From positions 124,001 through 188,000 of the forward strand of contig NZ_JBNGOZ010000003.1 in the NCBI RefSeq assembly GCF_050589825.1: a stretch of 64,000 nt of DNA. The letters run 5' to 3'. The stretch is from Carboxylicivirga longa. GTDB lineage: Bacteria > Bacteroidota > Bacteroidia > Bacteroidales > Marinilabiliaceae. Under the pieces are notes generated by a model. The model had not been told where the DNA came from. It saw nothing but the letters and a program-made list of their open reading frames with translations, and searched no databases. Of this stretch, positions 18,041-26,265 are shown one piece after another; within the stretch, counting starts at the first letter, position 1; each line of letters starts with the position of its first letter. The position numbers and the translations under genes are program-made.

Positions 18041-19378
18041 ATGTTTGAAAATCTGAGCGAAAGGCTTGAGAGGTCCTTTAAACTATTGAAAGGTGAGAGT
18101 AAAATCACCGAACTAAATATTGCCGAGACACTTAAGGATGTTCGACGTGCACTGTTGGATGCCGATGTTAACTATAAAACCGCCAAAACCTTTACCGAAA
18201 CCGTGAAGAACAAGGCCATGGGTCAGGATGTTCTGAATGCTGTGAAGCCGGGAGAGATGATGGTGAAGCTGGTGCACGATGAGCTAGCCGTTTTAATGGG
18301 CGGTACTTCCATCGATATTGACCTGAAGAATAATCCCAGTATTATACTGATTGCCGGTTTGCAAGGATCGGGTAAAACGACTTTTACCGGTAAGTTGGCC
18401 AACCTGCTGAAGACCAAGCGGGGTAAGAATCCGTTATTGGTGGCAGGCGATGTGTATCGTCCGGCGGCCATCAATCAGCTGCAGGTATTAGGCGAGCAGA
18501 TCGGCGCTACTGTATATACCGAGGAGGGATCCAAGGATCCGGTGAAGCTGGCCACCGACGGTATTAAGCTGGCCAAGAAGGGGGCACACGATGTGGTGAT
18601 TATTGATACCGCCGGTCGTCTTGCCATCGATGAGCAAATGATGGAAGAGATCTCTGCGGTTAAAAAAGCCGTTAATCCCGATGAAATTCTGTTTGTGGTG
18701 GATTCCATGACGGGTCAGGATGCGGTAAATACGGCCAAAGAGTTTAACGATCGTCTGGATTTCGACGGGGTGGTGCTAACCAAGCTCGATGGTGATACTC
18801 GCGGTGGTGCGGCCTTGTCCATCCGTAGCGTGGTAGATAAACCCATTAAGTTTGTGGGTACGGGTGAAAAAATGGAAGCGCTTGATGTGTTCCACCCAAG
18901 CCGTATGGCCGATCGTATATTGGGTATGGGTGATATCGTTTCGCTGGTGGAGCGTGCACAGGAGCAGTATGATGAGGAAGAAGCCCGTAAGCTGCAAAAG
19001 AAAATCGCTAAAAATCAGTTTAATTTCGACGATTTCCTGAAGCAGATACAACAGATCAAAAAGATGGGTAACCTCAAGGATCTGGCAGCCATGATACCGG
19101 GAATGGGTAAGATGATGAAGAATATCGATTTCGATGATGACGCCTTTAAAGGTATCGAAGCCATCATCCGTTCCATGACACCGGCAGAGCGCGAGCAGCC
19201 TGCTATCATCAATGGCAGTCGCAAGAAACGTATTGCTTCCGGTAGCGGTACATCCATACAGGAGGTGAACCGACTCATAAAGCAATTTGATGATACACGC
19301 AAGGTCATGAAAATGATGACCTCGGGCAATAAAATGGGCAAGATGATGGGTAAAATGCCCATGGGACGGCGTCGATAA
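18041..19378 (+). CDS. ffh: Signal recognition particle protein Ffh
   Basis: The GTPase subunit of SRP targets ribosome-nascent chains to FtsY at the membrane. The 445-residue protein has an N domain (about 1-85) and a G domain (about 98-295). The G domain shows GLQGSGKTTFTGKL, DTAGRLAIDE and TKLDGDTRGGAAL. A methionine-rich M domain (about 325-445) ends MMGKMPMGRRR. Length and motifs are normal for the family. The 4.5S RNA gene was not found nearby. A strong terminator follows, and folD begins 69 bases downstream on the same strand. Confidence 0.98.
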   Translation: MFENLSERLERSFKLLKGESKITELNIAETLKDVRRALLDADVNYKTAKTFTETVKNKAMGQDVLNAVKPGEMMVKLVHDELAVLMGGTSIDIDLKNNPSIILIAGLQGSGKTTFTGKLANLLKTKRGKNPLLVAGDVYRPAAINQLQVLGEQIGATVYTEEGSKDPVKLATDGIKLAKKGAHDVVIIDTAGRLAIDEQMMEEISAVKKAVNPDEILFVVDSMTGQDAVNTAKEFNDRLDFDGVVLTKLDGDTRGGAALSIRSVVDKPIKFVGTGEKMEALDVFHPSRMADRILGMGDIVSLVERAQEQYDEEEARKLQKKIAKNQFNFDDFLKQIQQIKKMGNLKDLAAMIPGMGKMMKNIDFDDDAFKGIEAIIRSMTPAEREQPAIINGSRKKRIASGSGTSIQEVNRLIKQFDDTRKVMKMMTSGNKMGKMMGKMPMGRRR

Positions 19379-19391
19379 ATAAAGAAAAGAG

Positions 19392-19420
19392 AAAAAGAAG
19401 CACGCTTGTGCTTCTTTTTT
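19392..19420 (+). terminator. Rho-independent terminator between ffh and folD
   Basis: AAAAAGAAGCAC and GTGCTTCTTTTTT form a 12-bp stem with a 4-base loop, followed by a T-run. An in-frame start for folD at 19406 would lie inside this hairpin, one reason to choose the ATG at 19448. Confidence 0.9.
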
Positions 19421-19447
19421 TATATAGTAACCCCTAAAATAAACAGC

Positions 19448-20332
19448 ATGCAACTGATTGATGGAAAACTAACATCGAAAGAAGTACGTAAGGAAATTGC
19501 GGCCGAAGTGGCGGAATTAAAGGCCCGCGGCGCCAAAGTACCTCACTTGGCGGCCATATTGGTGGGGCACGATGGAGGAAGCGAATCGTATGTGGCCGGA
19601 AAAATGAAGGCCTGTGAAGAAGTGGGTTTTAAGTCGAGTCTTATACGTTTTGAGCAGGAGGTGACAGAAGCCGAGTTGCTAAGCCAGGTAAAGGCCTTGA
19701 ATGAGGATCCCGATGTGGATGGATTTATTGTTCAGCTGCCACTGCCTAAGCATATTGATGAAGAGAAGGTTAACGAGGCTATTGATCCCCGAAAGGATGT
19801 GGACGGCTTCCACCCGGTTAATGTGGGGCGTATGGCCATTGGTATGCCGGCTTTTGTATCGGCTACACCCCAGGGTATCATGGAGCTGTTAAAGCGCTAC
19901 GAGATAGAAACAGCGGGTAAGCACGTGGTGGTGATTGGTCGTAGCAATATTGTGGGACGCCCTATGAGTATCCTGCTGTCGCAAAAGGGAAATCCGGGCA
20001 ATGCCACCGTAACAGTAGCACACAGTCGTACAGCTAATCTTAAAGCCTTATGTTTGGATGCCGACATTATTATCGCGGCCATTGGTGTTCCGGGCTTCGT
20101 AAAGGGTGATATGGTGAAAGAGGGTGCTGTGGTGATTGATGTGGGTACCACGCGTGTGCCGGCCACCGATACCAAATCAGGATGGCGCTTAAAAGGAGAT
20201 GTGCTCTTCGACGAGGTGGCGCCCAAATGCTCCTATATCACGCCTGTTCCGGGTGGTGTGGGTCCCATGACAATTACTTCGTTAATCATCAACACGCTTA
20301 AGTCGGCCAAGAAAGAGATTTATACTGAGTAA
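19448..20332 (+). CDS. folD: Methylenetetrahydrofolate dehydrogenase/cyclohydrolase FolD
   Basis: The bifunctional enzyme interconverts 5,10-methylene-, methenyl- and 10-formyl-THF with NADP+. The chosen start gives 294 residues beginning MQLIDGKLTSKEV. The longer frame from 19406 starts inside the ffh terminator and adds a non-homologous CFFFYIV stretch. Signatures include the VGxxxxSxxYVxxK region (VGHDGGSESYVAGKMK) with the catalytic Tyr and Lys, GFIVQLPLPKHI, the Rossmann motif VVIGRSNIVGRPMS and the C-terminal TPVPGGVGPMT. The length is normal. It probably has its own promoter downstream of the ffh terminator. Confidence 0.96.
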   Translation: MQLIDGKLTSKEVRKEIAAEVAELKARGAKVPHLAAILVGHDGGSESYVAGKMKACEEVGFKSSLIRFEQEVTEAELLSQVKALNEDPDVDGFIVQLPLPKHIDEEKVNEAIDPRKDVDGFHPVNVGRMAIGMPAFVSATPQGIMELLKRYEIETAGKHVVVIGRSNIVGRPMSILLSQKGNPGNATVTVAHSRTANLKALCLDADIIIAAIGVPGFVKGDMVKEGAVVIDVGTTRVPATDTKSGWRLKGDVLFDEVAPKCSYITPVPGGVGPMTITSLIINTLKSAKKEIYTE

Positions 20333-20488
20333 GTAAATATATATAGGATCTTGCTTATCGGATGATTCGGCCATTGCTTGTGCGTGCTGTTATTCTTTCG
20401 ATGGGTGTTAAAAAGTTACAAGCCAAGATATAATGCACTGTCTCATTGCTGATAAAGTGCATTTTACCTTGGCTCATTTATTTTGTAA

Positions 20489-20830
20489 CTATAAGGTCAA
20501 TACCTTTGTGGCATCGCTTTGTAAGGTGATGATATCGGGCATGGTACCCTTGTGGCCGGCCACAATGTTATCAATACCGTAATGATCGAGGCAGGTAGAA
20601 CAGACGATCATTTTCACTCCGCGCTCCTGCAGGGTTTGCAGCTGTCCGGTAAATTCACTGTTCTCCGCCACTATCTTTACCCCCTCATTGTAAAAGGCGA
20701 TAAAAGCCGGCTGTCGGTTATCCCGTATCAGAATGTTAAAGTATTTACCCAATAGCTCAAGGCTCAGGGCGGGATCGCCGTTGCCCATACCCTTTTGGGC
20801 AATTATCAGCAGGTCACAAAGTTTCTTCAT
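20489..20830 (-). CDS. DsrE-family sulfur-relay-like protein (YedF C-terminal type)
   Basis: A 113-residue single-domain protein of the DsrE/DsrF fold. The layout LLIIAQKGMGNGDPALSLELLGKYF, then FYNEGVKIV, then VKMIVCSTCLDHYGI, with the paired cysteines of CSTC, resembles the C-terminal domain of YedF-like proteins linked to sulfur or selenium metabolism. The N-terminal TusA-like domain of YedF is absent. The cysteines make a sulfur-carrier role plausible. It is 29 bases downstream of the helicase gene on the same strand, with no obvious functional link. Confidence 0.8.
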   Translation of the reverse strand: MKKLCDLLIIAQKGMGNGDPALSLELLGKYFNILIRDNRQPAFIAFYNEGVKIVAENSEFTGQLQTLQERGVKMIVCSTCLDHYGIDNIVAGHKGTMPDIITLQSDATKVLTL

Positions 20831-20859
20831 CTTCGTTTTGTTTTGTGTATGTTGTTAAA

Positions 20860-22560
20860 TTAAAACCTTAAGTCCAGCTTATCAACGCGCTTAATAATAG
20901 CTGTTTGACTGCGTCCCAAAAGGAGCGCTATTTCCTTCACTGTTTTACCTTGTATATACAGTTGCTTGAGTTCTGCTTCCTCGCTGCGCGACCACAGCTG
21001 ATTACGCCGTGGGGCTTTGGGGCGGGGTTTGCTATTGCGTGCAAAGGCATTCACATCGTTGTCCACGCTTTCATGCTGATGGATATGATAGCCGCTGGGC
21101 AACAGATGCAGGGGGATGTGCAGCCGTGCCTTGGTACGGGTAGCGGCTACATATAGCAGGTTAATCTCTTCGGCAAGGGTGTCAGCACTTAGTTCCTGCG
21201 CCTTAAGGGCTGGCTTTAAGTCCATGATTTGCTGCTCGTTAATAAAGTCATCCGTAAGAAATACTTCATCGTATTCCAGCCCCTTGGCTTTGTGTACGGT
21301 GGAAAACACCATCTCGGCGCGGTGTTTATCGGCCTCGTCCACACAGCAGGTTTTAATGCGATTTAGATAGTAAGGGATGTCTTTATTGTAGGTCTGCACC
21401 AGGTCAACCAAGCCTTTTAGTGAGGTGTCGGAAGTCTCTTCCAAATAGTCTTTTAAGTGGTCGAAGGACGGCATAGTCTTCAGCAGGTCATCTTTAATCA
21501 AATGACGCTGATTATTATACAGATTCAGTACATCATAAATGGAGCCGCCGTCGTCGGAAAAGGTGTAGGAGCTTAATTGCCCCTCAAAATAGATGCTATC
21601 AATGTCTTTTCGTTGTACCAGCAGCTCAATGGCCTTGGTTACCAGCTTGCTGTTGGAGCGGGCCAATAGGAGGCGTGACTTGATTGCGTTATGCACCCCC
21701 AGACCCTGTATACGGGCTTGGCTTATCTGGCCAATCTCTGTTTTCCAGCCCAGTATGGATTTGGCCAATCGGGCTATTTCCTGATTGAAGCGAAAGCTAT
21801 TGCTCAGGTTTAATGAGGGATAGCTGATTTGCTGGAGTGCGTTTACGGCATAGCGCCAACCGTAGATCTGTTGATGTTGGTCGCCAATGATAATGATCTT
21901 AGCCCTTTGTTGCAGCACGGTATCCAGCATGGCACCCGAGGCATCCTGTCCTTCATCAAAAAGAATATAATCGTAAGGTAGGGAGGGTTTGCTGAGTTGA
22001 AATTGTTTCAGGTAAAAATCGTGTATGATAGGTATCTCGCCCCGTTGCATTTTGGCCAGAAATAGCCGGGTGTAATGGGCGATGGCATCATAATACTGCG
22101 TGGCAAAGTCCAGGCTTTCCGCACTGGTGAGGGTCTCCAGGTAATCGATATCCAGTACTTTCCTTGCTTTTGAATTGCAAAAGTAGCGCACGAACAGCCC
22201 AATATGGCTGGCCATCTTCAGGTGCGATAAATCGCCAGCACTAGGTTGTATACCCAGTATCTGCACAATCTCATGGGGTTTGTAGTCGAAACGTAAGCGG
22301 TATTGCCGATAGGGAGCCAGGTATTTATAGGCCAGTGAATGGGCTGTTTCCACCCGTACATGCGTCAGTTGCATCTGCGCAAGTTTCTGTTCGGCCTCCA
22401 GTTTCACCGACTTGTTAAAAGCCAGGTAGAGGATGGAAGCTTTAGGGCGCCGCCGTGCATATTCCATAATGGTGGTCGTTTTGCCTGAGCCGGCCACCGC
22501 ATTTACTTTCAGGTTGCCATCGTGGTCAATAATGGCTCTTTGTTCATCACTTAATTGCAT
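20860..22560 (-). CDS. UvrD/Rep-like superfamily I helicase with C-terminal helix-turn-helix
   Basis: An ATP-dependent 3'-5' DNA helicase type protein of 566 residues. Motif I is VNAVAGSGKTTTIMEYA (about 16-32), motif II FDEGQDASG (about 200), motif III QQIYGWR, motif V TVHKAKGLEYDEVFL (about 420) and motif VI LLYVAATRTKARL. It is shorter than UvrD, lacking much of domains 1B/2B. The C-terminus, about residues 515-566 (WSRSEEAELKQLYIQGKTVKEIALLLGRSQTAIIKRVD), looks like a SANT/Myb- or sigma-4-like DNA-binding module, unusual for this helicase group. The biological role is unknown; DNA repair is a reasonable guess. Confidence 0.88.
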   Translation of the reverse strand: MQLSDEQRAIIDHDGNLKVNAVAGSGKTTTIMEYARRRPKASILYLAFNKSVKLEAEQKLAQMQLTHVRVETAHSLAYKYLAPYRQYRLRFDYKPHEIVQILGIQPSAGDLSHLKMASHIGLFVRYFCNSKARKVLDIDYLETLTSAESLDFATQYYDAIAHYTRLFLAKMQRGEIPIIHDFYLKQFQLSKPSLPYDYILFDEGQDASGAMLDTVLQQRAKIIIIGDQHQQIYGWRYAVNALQQISYPSLNLSNSFRFNQEIARLAKSILGWKTEIGQISQARIQGLGVHNAIKSRLLLARSNSKLVTKAIELLVQRKDIDSIYFEGQLSSYTFSDDGGSIYDVLNLYNNQRHLIKDDLLKTMPSFDHLKDYLEETSDTSLKGLVDLVQTYNKDIPYYLNRIKTCCVDEADKHRAEMVFSTVHKAKGLEYDEVFLTDDFINEQQIMDLKPALKAQELSADTLAEEINLLYVAATRTKARLHIPLHLLPSGYHIHQHESVDNDVNAFARNSKPRPKAPRRNQLWSRSEEAELKQLYIQGKTVKEIALLLGRSQTAIIKRVDKLDLRF

Positions 22561-22717
22561 TCACCGTTTCAATTATTTCCGGATGTTACAGCCCATCCTG
22601 GGTAATCCGTCTTTAGCAGCGTGTTGGATATATTTTATAAAAGGGTGCTCTATCGCATGGTACCTAAAAAAACCGTTCCGTAAAGAGTTTATTAATAGGA
22701 GCATTCAATACCTACTG

Positions 22718-23458
22718 CTAGCTGCCAAAAACACGTTTTAAGAGGGCGTTAACACGAGCCTGAGGATTTTCGCGGATGGCAGCTTCCTCCTGGGCAATTT
22801 TTACGAACAGGCCATTCAGGGCCTCTTGGGTCAGGTAAGTATCCAAATCGACCTTCACCGCATTAAGGCCGGCCATTTTACCCAGGGGGTTATCGGCAAT
22901 GCGGTTCCATTTGTTGGTCATGGATTCCCACGATGCATTGGGGGAGATGCCGGCAGCTATTTCCTTATCCAGTGCGGCCTCTATCTTTGGCTGGTATAGC
23001 TCGAAGAGTGCGTCGTAGGTGTTTTCTTTCAGATAATCGGTGGCAGCGCTTGGCTCACCCTTCAACAGGGTAAAGGCATCGCTTATGCTCATTTGCCGGA
23101 TGGCCTCCCAAAATACAGGACCCGCTTCGCCTGCCGCCTGTTCGGCTGCCCGGTTGATATGCCGCAGTACATCTTCAACAAGGCGCTGGCCACCGGGTAT
23201 TTTACCGGCATTTTCCACAATAATATCGGTCTGAGGAGGCAGCTGTATTTTCACCAGGGCATCGCCGTAATAGCCATCCTGCTGTCCAAGGCGTGCGGCT
23301 GCCGAATCGGTGCCCACGCGCAGGGCTTCTTTCAGGCCTTGAGCCACTTCATTTTCCGTAAGTGGTGCATTGGTGGTGTAGGTATCCATCACGGCCGTCA
23401 GTTCAGCGCAGGCGCACAGGGTGAGTAAACTTAGTCCGTAGAATATTTTTTTTATCAT
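22718..23458 (-). CDS. DUF4197 lipoprotein
   Basis: A 246-residue protein with a lipoprotein-type signal (LTLCAC, residues 11-17). The remainder is alpha-helical and contains NEVAQGLKEALRVGTDSAAARLGQQDGYYGD, typical of the DUF4197 family found in Proteobacteria and Bacteroidetes with unknown function. The start codon overlaps the stop of ygiQ in an ATGA (23455-23458), so the two are translationally coupled. It is probably exported to the periplasmic side of a membrane. Confidence 0.85.
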   Translation of the reverse strand: MIKKIFYGLSLLTLCACAELTAVMDTYTTNAPLTENEVAQGLKEALRVGTDSAAARLGQQDGYYGDALVKIQLPPQTDIIVENAGKIPGGQRLVEDVLRHINRAAEQAAGEAGPVFWEAIRQMSISDAFTLLKGEPSAATDYLKENTYDALFELYQPKIEAALDKEIAAGISPNASWESMTNKWNRIADNPLGKMAGLNAVKVDLDTYLTQEALNGLFVKIAQEEAAIRENPQARVNALLKRVFGS

Positions 23459-25389
23459 GATCTGTATTTCTTTGGGTGCTTAGTATTCGTTTTGTGTTTC
23501 TTGTGCTTGCCTTTGCCCGCGGGCTTAGGTGCCGGCTTCCCATCCTTGTCGGGAAATAGCTTTTTCAGCATATCGAAACGCTTGAAATTCTTAAGCCGCT
23601 CTTTAATTTTGGCTTGGTACTCTTTCTTGTACCAAAACAGGTACATTCGCTGCTGTAATTTCTCGTTTTTAGTGCGGGGCGTATAAGTTTCTTCCAGGGT
23701 ATAGGGATGCACGCCGGAATAATAGATAACGGTAGCCACTGTCATGGGGGTTGGGGTAAAGTCCTGTACCTGTTCCAATTTAAAATCCATATCGTGCGTC
23801 TCACAGGCTAGGTTAGCCATATCCAACTCTTCGCTGCCCGGGTGGCTGGAGATAAAGTAAGGGATGATCTGCTGATTTAGTTTTTTGGCTTTGTTAATGC
23901 GATCGAAATCGGCCTTGAACTTATGAAACAGTTTAAAAGTAGGCTTGCGCATGATTTTAAGCACCTGATCGGAGGTATGCTCAGGTGCTACCTTCAGGCG
24001 ACCCGATACATGGTGCTCAATCAGTCTTTGCATATACCGTTTATGGCTCTCTTTTTCATCAGCCGATGCCATGGGGTTGTATAGCATGTCGTAACGCACT
24101 CCGCTGCCGATAAAGGCTTTCTTAATGTTAGGATGCTGACTCACCTGTTCATACAATTCCGTCATGGCGCTGTGGTCGGTATTCAGGTTGGTGCATATGT
24201 TGGGATGAATACACGACGGACGGGTACATCGCTCGCAGATGCGCAGGTTTTTACCGGCCATGCGGTACATATTGGCACTGGGGCCGCCCAGATCCGACAG
24301 GTAGCCCTTAAAATCAGGCATCTGGGTAATGGCATCCACTTCTTTCAGGATACTTTCCTTGGAGCGGGAGGCGATGAACTTGCCCTGGTGGGCCGAAATG
24401 GTGCAGAAGCTGCAGCCGCCAAAGCAGCCCCGGTGCATATTCACCGAGAATTTGATCATTTCAAAGGCAGGAATTGCTCCTTTGGCCACGTAACGCGGGT
24501 GTGGCAATCGTGTATAAGGCAGGTCAAAGGAGGCGTCCATCTCGCGGCTGGTCATGGGTGGATAAGGCGGATTGATTACCACCTTGTGTTCGCCTGTGTC
24601 CTGACTGAGTCGCGCAGCATGCCAGCGGTTCGATTCTTCTTCGATGTGCCGGAAGTTACGGGCATATTTTATTTTATCGGCCAAACAGTCTTCATGACTA
24701 TTCAGTACAATGTCTTTCCAGTTTTTATTCTTGGGTAAATCACTCTCTTTGGCTTGTAAAAAGGCGGTTTGAGGAATTGTTTTCAGACTTTCCATCGGCA
24801 CGCCGCGATCCATCAGGCGGATGATCTCCAGCAGCGGTTGTTCACCCATGCCATATACCATCAGATCGGCCCGTGCATCGGCCAGTATGCCGGGCCTTAG
24901 TTTGTCTGACCAATAATCGTAGTGACTTACACGCCGCAGAGAGGCCTCAATGCCGCCCAGCAGCACGGGTACATCGGGGAAGAGGTCTTTCAATATATTA
25001 CAATATACCACCGAGGCATAATCGGGTCGCTGCCCTGCACGACCGTCGGGCGTATAGGCATCATCAGAGCGCAGACGTCGGTTGGCCGTATAGTGGTTGA
25101 CCATGGAGTCCATGGCACCGGCAGTCACTCCAAAGAAATAGTTAGGGCGTCCCAGCTTTTTAAAGTCCCGCAGATCATCGCGCCAGTTGGGTTGAGGCAC
25201 AATGGCAACCCGCAAGCCATGGGCTTCCAGCAAGCGACCGATCACGGCGGCTCCAAAAGCCGGGTGGTCAATATAGGCATCACCGGTAAAAAGAATAACA
25301 TCTATGCTATCCCATCCGCGGCGTTCTACTTCCTTGGCAGAGGTAGGCAGCCAGTCCTCCATCTTATTCTTTCGCTCAGTTTTTATCAT
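23455..25389 (-). CDS. ygiQ: YgiQ family radical SAM protein
   Basis: The 644-residue protein has an N-terminal cobalamin-binding-like domain (about 10-290) and a radical SAM core. The cluster motif HRGCFGGCSFC carries the three cysteines for the 4Fe-4S centre near residue 330. A second cysteine-rich stretch (CERCTRPSCIHPNICTNLN, about 395-415) may bind another cluster. APEHTSDQVL and FISSHPGSEELD are typical YgiQ segments. The C-terminus is a Lys-rich tail (KGKHKKHKTNTKHPKK). The reaction is not established for the family. MEDWLPTSAKEVE at residue 10 is the more conserved start, and the upstream 9 residues may not be translated. Confidence 0.94.
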   Translation of the reverse strand: MIKTERKNKMEDWLPTSAKEVERRGWDSIDVILFTGDAYIDHPAFGAAVIGRLLEAHGLRVAIVPQPNWRDDLRDFKKLGRPNYFFGVTAGAMDSMVNHYTANRRLRSDDAYTPDGRAGQRPDYASVVYCNILKDLFPDVPVLLGGIEASLRRVSHYDYWSDKLRPGILADARADLMVYGMGEQPLLEIIRLMDRGVPMESLKTIPQTAFLQAKESDLPKNKNWKDIVLNSHEDCLADKIKYARNFRHIEEESNRWHAARLSQDTGEHKVVINPPYPPMTSREMDASFDLPYTRLPHPRYVAKGAIPAFEMIKFSVNMHRGCFGGCSFCTISAHQGKFIASRSKESILKEVDAITQMPDFKGYLSDLGGPSANMYRMAGKNLRICERCTRPSCIHPNICTNLNTDHSAMTELYEQVSQHPNIKKAFIGSGVRYDMLYNPMASADEKESHKRYMQRLIEHHVSGRLKVAPEHTSDQVLKIMRKPTFKLFHKFKADFDRINKAKKLNQQIIPYFISSHPGSEELDMANLACETHDMDFKLEQVQDFTPTPMTVATVIYYSGVHPYTLEETYTPRTKNEKLQQRMYLFWYKKEYQAKIKERLKNFKRFDMLKKLFPDKDGKPAPKPAGKGKHKKHKTNTKHPKKYRS

Positions 25390-25525
25390 ATCAGGGGCAA
25401 ATGTAGCTGAATTTTAATTATCTTGCTTTCCGTTCGGGGTATTGCCGGCAGAAAAAGTGTTTTTCATTCAAAAGGTAAACCCCCAAAAGAGTTAAAGGTT
25501 TTTTTTTATATTATAAAACCAATGT

Positions 25526-25533
25526 TAACTTTG
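25526..25533 (+). promoter_or_regulatory. -7 box (TAACTTTG) that decides the start of the coiled-coil gene
   Basis: TAACTTTG matches TAnnTTTG exactly. Transcription would begin near 25540, so the possible TTG start at 25536 is unlikely and the ATG at 25551 is chosen. Confidence 0.5.
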
Positions 25534-25550
25534 TATTGAAAAATTTGGCC

Positions 25551-25844
25551 ATGACAGACCCAAATAGCGAATTAATTGTTGAGTTAAAAGACAAGATTAA
25601 CAAGTTGATACAACGCTATCAAAGCTTGAAATCGGAAGTGCAGTTGTTGGAAGGAGAGAAGAGTAGATTAACGAATCAGCTGGAAGATGCCGCCCGGGAA
25701 TACCATAACCTGGAGCAGCGATTCAACAATTTAAAGATTACGAAAGACTTGGTGATCGGTAGTTCAGAAGCCGGTGATACCAAAAAGCGAATTGGTCAAA
25801 TTGTGCGGGAAATTGATAAGTGTATTGCGCTTTTAAACCGTTAA
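25551..25844 (+). CDS. Small coiled-coil protein upstream of zapA (ZapB-like)
   Basis: The 97-residue product from ATG 25551 is almost wholly alpha-helical. It has a heptad-rich coiled coil at about residues 5-65 (ELIVELKDKINKLIQRYQ and LEGEKSRLTNQLEDAA) and a conserved-looking tail KKRIGQIVREIDKCIALLNR. It lies 9 bases before zapA, so a role with ZapA at the Z-ring, similar to ZapB, is reasonable from context. Sequence similarity to ZapB itself cannot be shown by eye. A TTG start 15 bases earlier is unlikely given the promoter position. Confidence 0.8.
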   Translation: MTDPNSELIVELKDKINKLIQRYQSLKSEVQLLEGEKSRLTNQLEDAAREYHNLEQRFNNLKITKDLVIGSSEAGDTKKRIGQIVREIDKCIALLNR

Positions 25845-25853
25845 GCTAATTAA

Positions 25854-26159
25854 ATGGACGATAAACTCTCGATACGTGTAAACATTGCCGATAGGTTTTA
25901 CCCCTTACGCATCGATCGCAACGATGAAGAGCGTATTCGTCTTGCTGCTAAGCTCATTAACGAAAAGGTTTTACAATATAAGCAACGGTATTCAGATAAA
26001 GATGTGCAGGATTTTTTGGCTATGGCCACCTTACAGTATGTGATTAAACTGTTGGAATTGGAAAATCGCCACGATGTGGATCCTTTTATTGAGTTGGTAC
26101 GTGATTTAAACGCGCAATTGGAAAAAGTGCTGTCTGATAAAACAGACGTTGTTTATTAG
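25854..26159 (+). CDS. zapA: Cell division protein ZapA
   Basis: A 101-residue protein that cross-links FtsZ filaments. The N-terminal globular part SIRVNIADRFYPLRIDRNDEERIRLAAKLINEKVLQY and the C-terminal helix ending NAQLEKVLSDK match ZapA in length and layout. The conserved charged pattern RxxEERIRLAAKLIN is typical. It is probably cotranscribed with the preceding coiled-coil gene and precedes rny by 106 bases containing a hairpin. Confidence 0.9.
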   Translation: MDDKLSIRVNIADRFYPLRIDRNDEERIRLAAKLINEKVLQYKQRYSDKDVQDFLAMATLQYVIKLLELENRHDVDPFIELVRDLNAQLEKVLSDKTDVVY

Positions 26160-26186
26160 ATAAGTACATATTAATTAGAATTTTAC

Positions 26187-26237
26187 CCGCATTGTTTATT
26201 GTACTCCTATAATTAGGAGACTAATGAAATAATGCGG
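26187..26237 (+). other. Two-tier hairpin between zapA and rny
   Basis: CCGCATT (26187-26193) pairs with AATGCGG (26231-26237), and inside it CTCCTA-TAAT-TAGGAG (26204-26219) forms a second perfect stem. TTTTGTT follows the outer stem, so it may be a terminator for zapA, but it could equally be a 5' UTR structure of rny, which starts 28 bases later. Which role applies cannot be told from sequence. Confidence 0.5.
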
Positions 26238-26265
26238 TTTTGTTATATATATAAATACGATAAAC

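Noticed and set aside
24133..24738. Plus-strand frame of 201 residues opposite ygiQ
   Set aside because: Shadow of the radical SAM gene, with no motif and no promoter.
26160..26265. 6S RNA gene after zapA, as in E. coli
   Set aside because: The interval is only 106 bases and lacks the long closing stem and central bubble.
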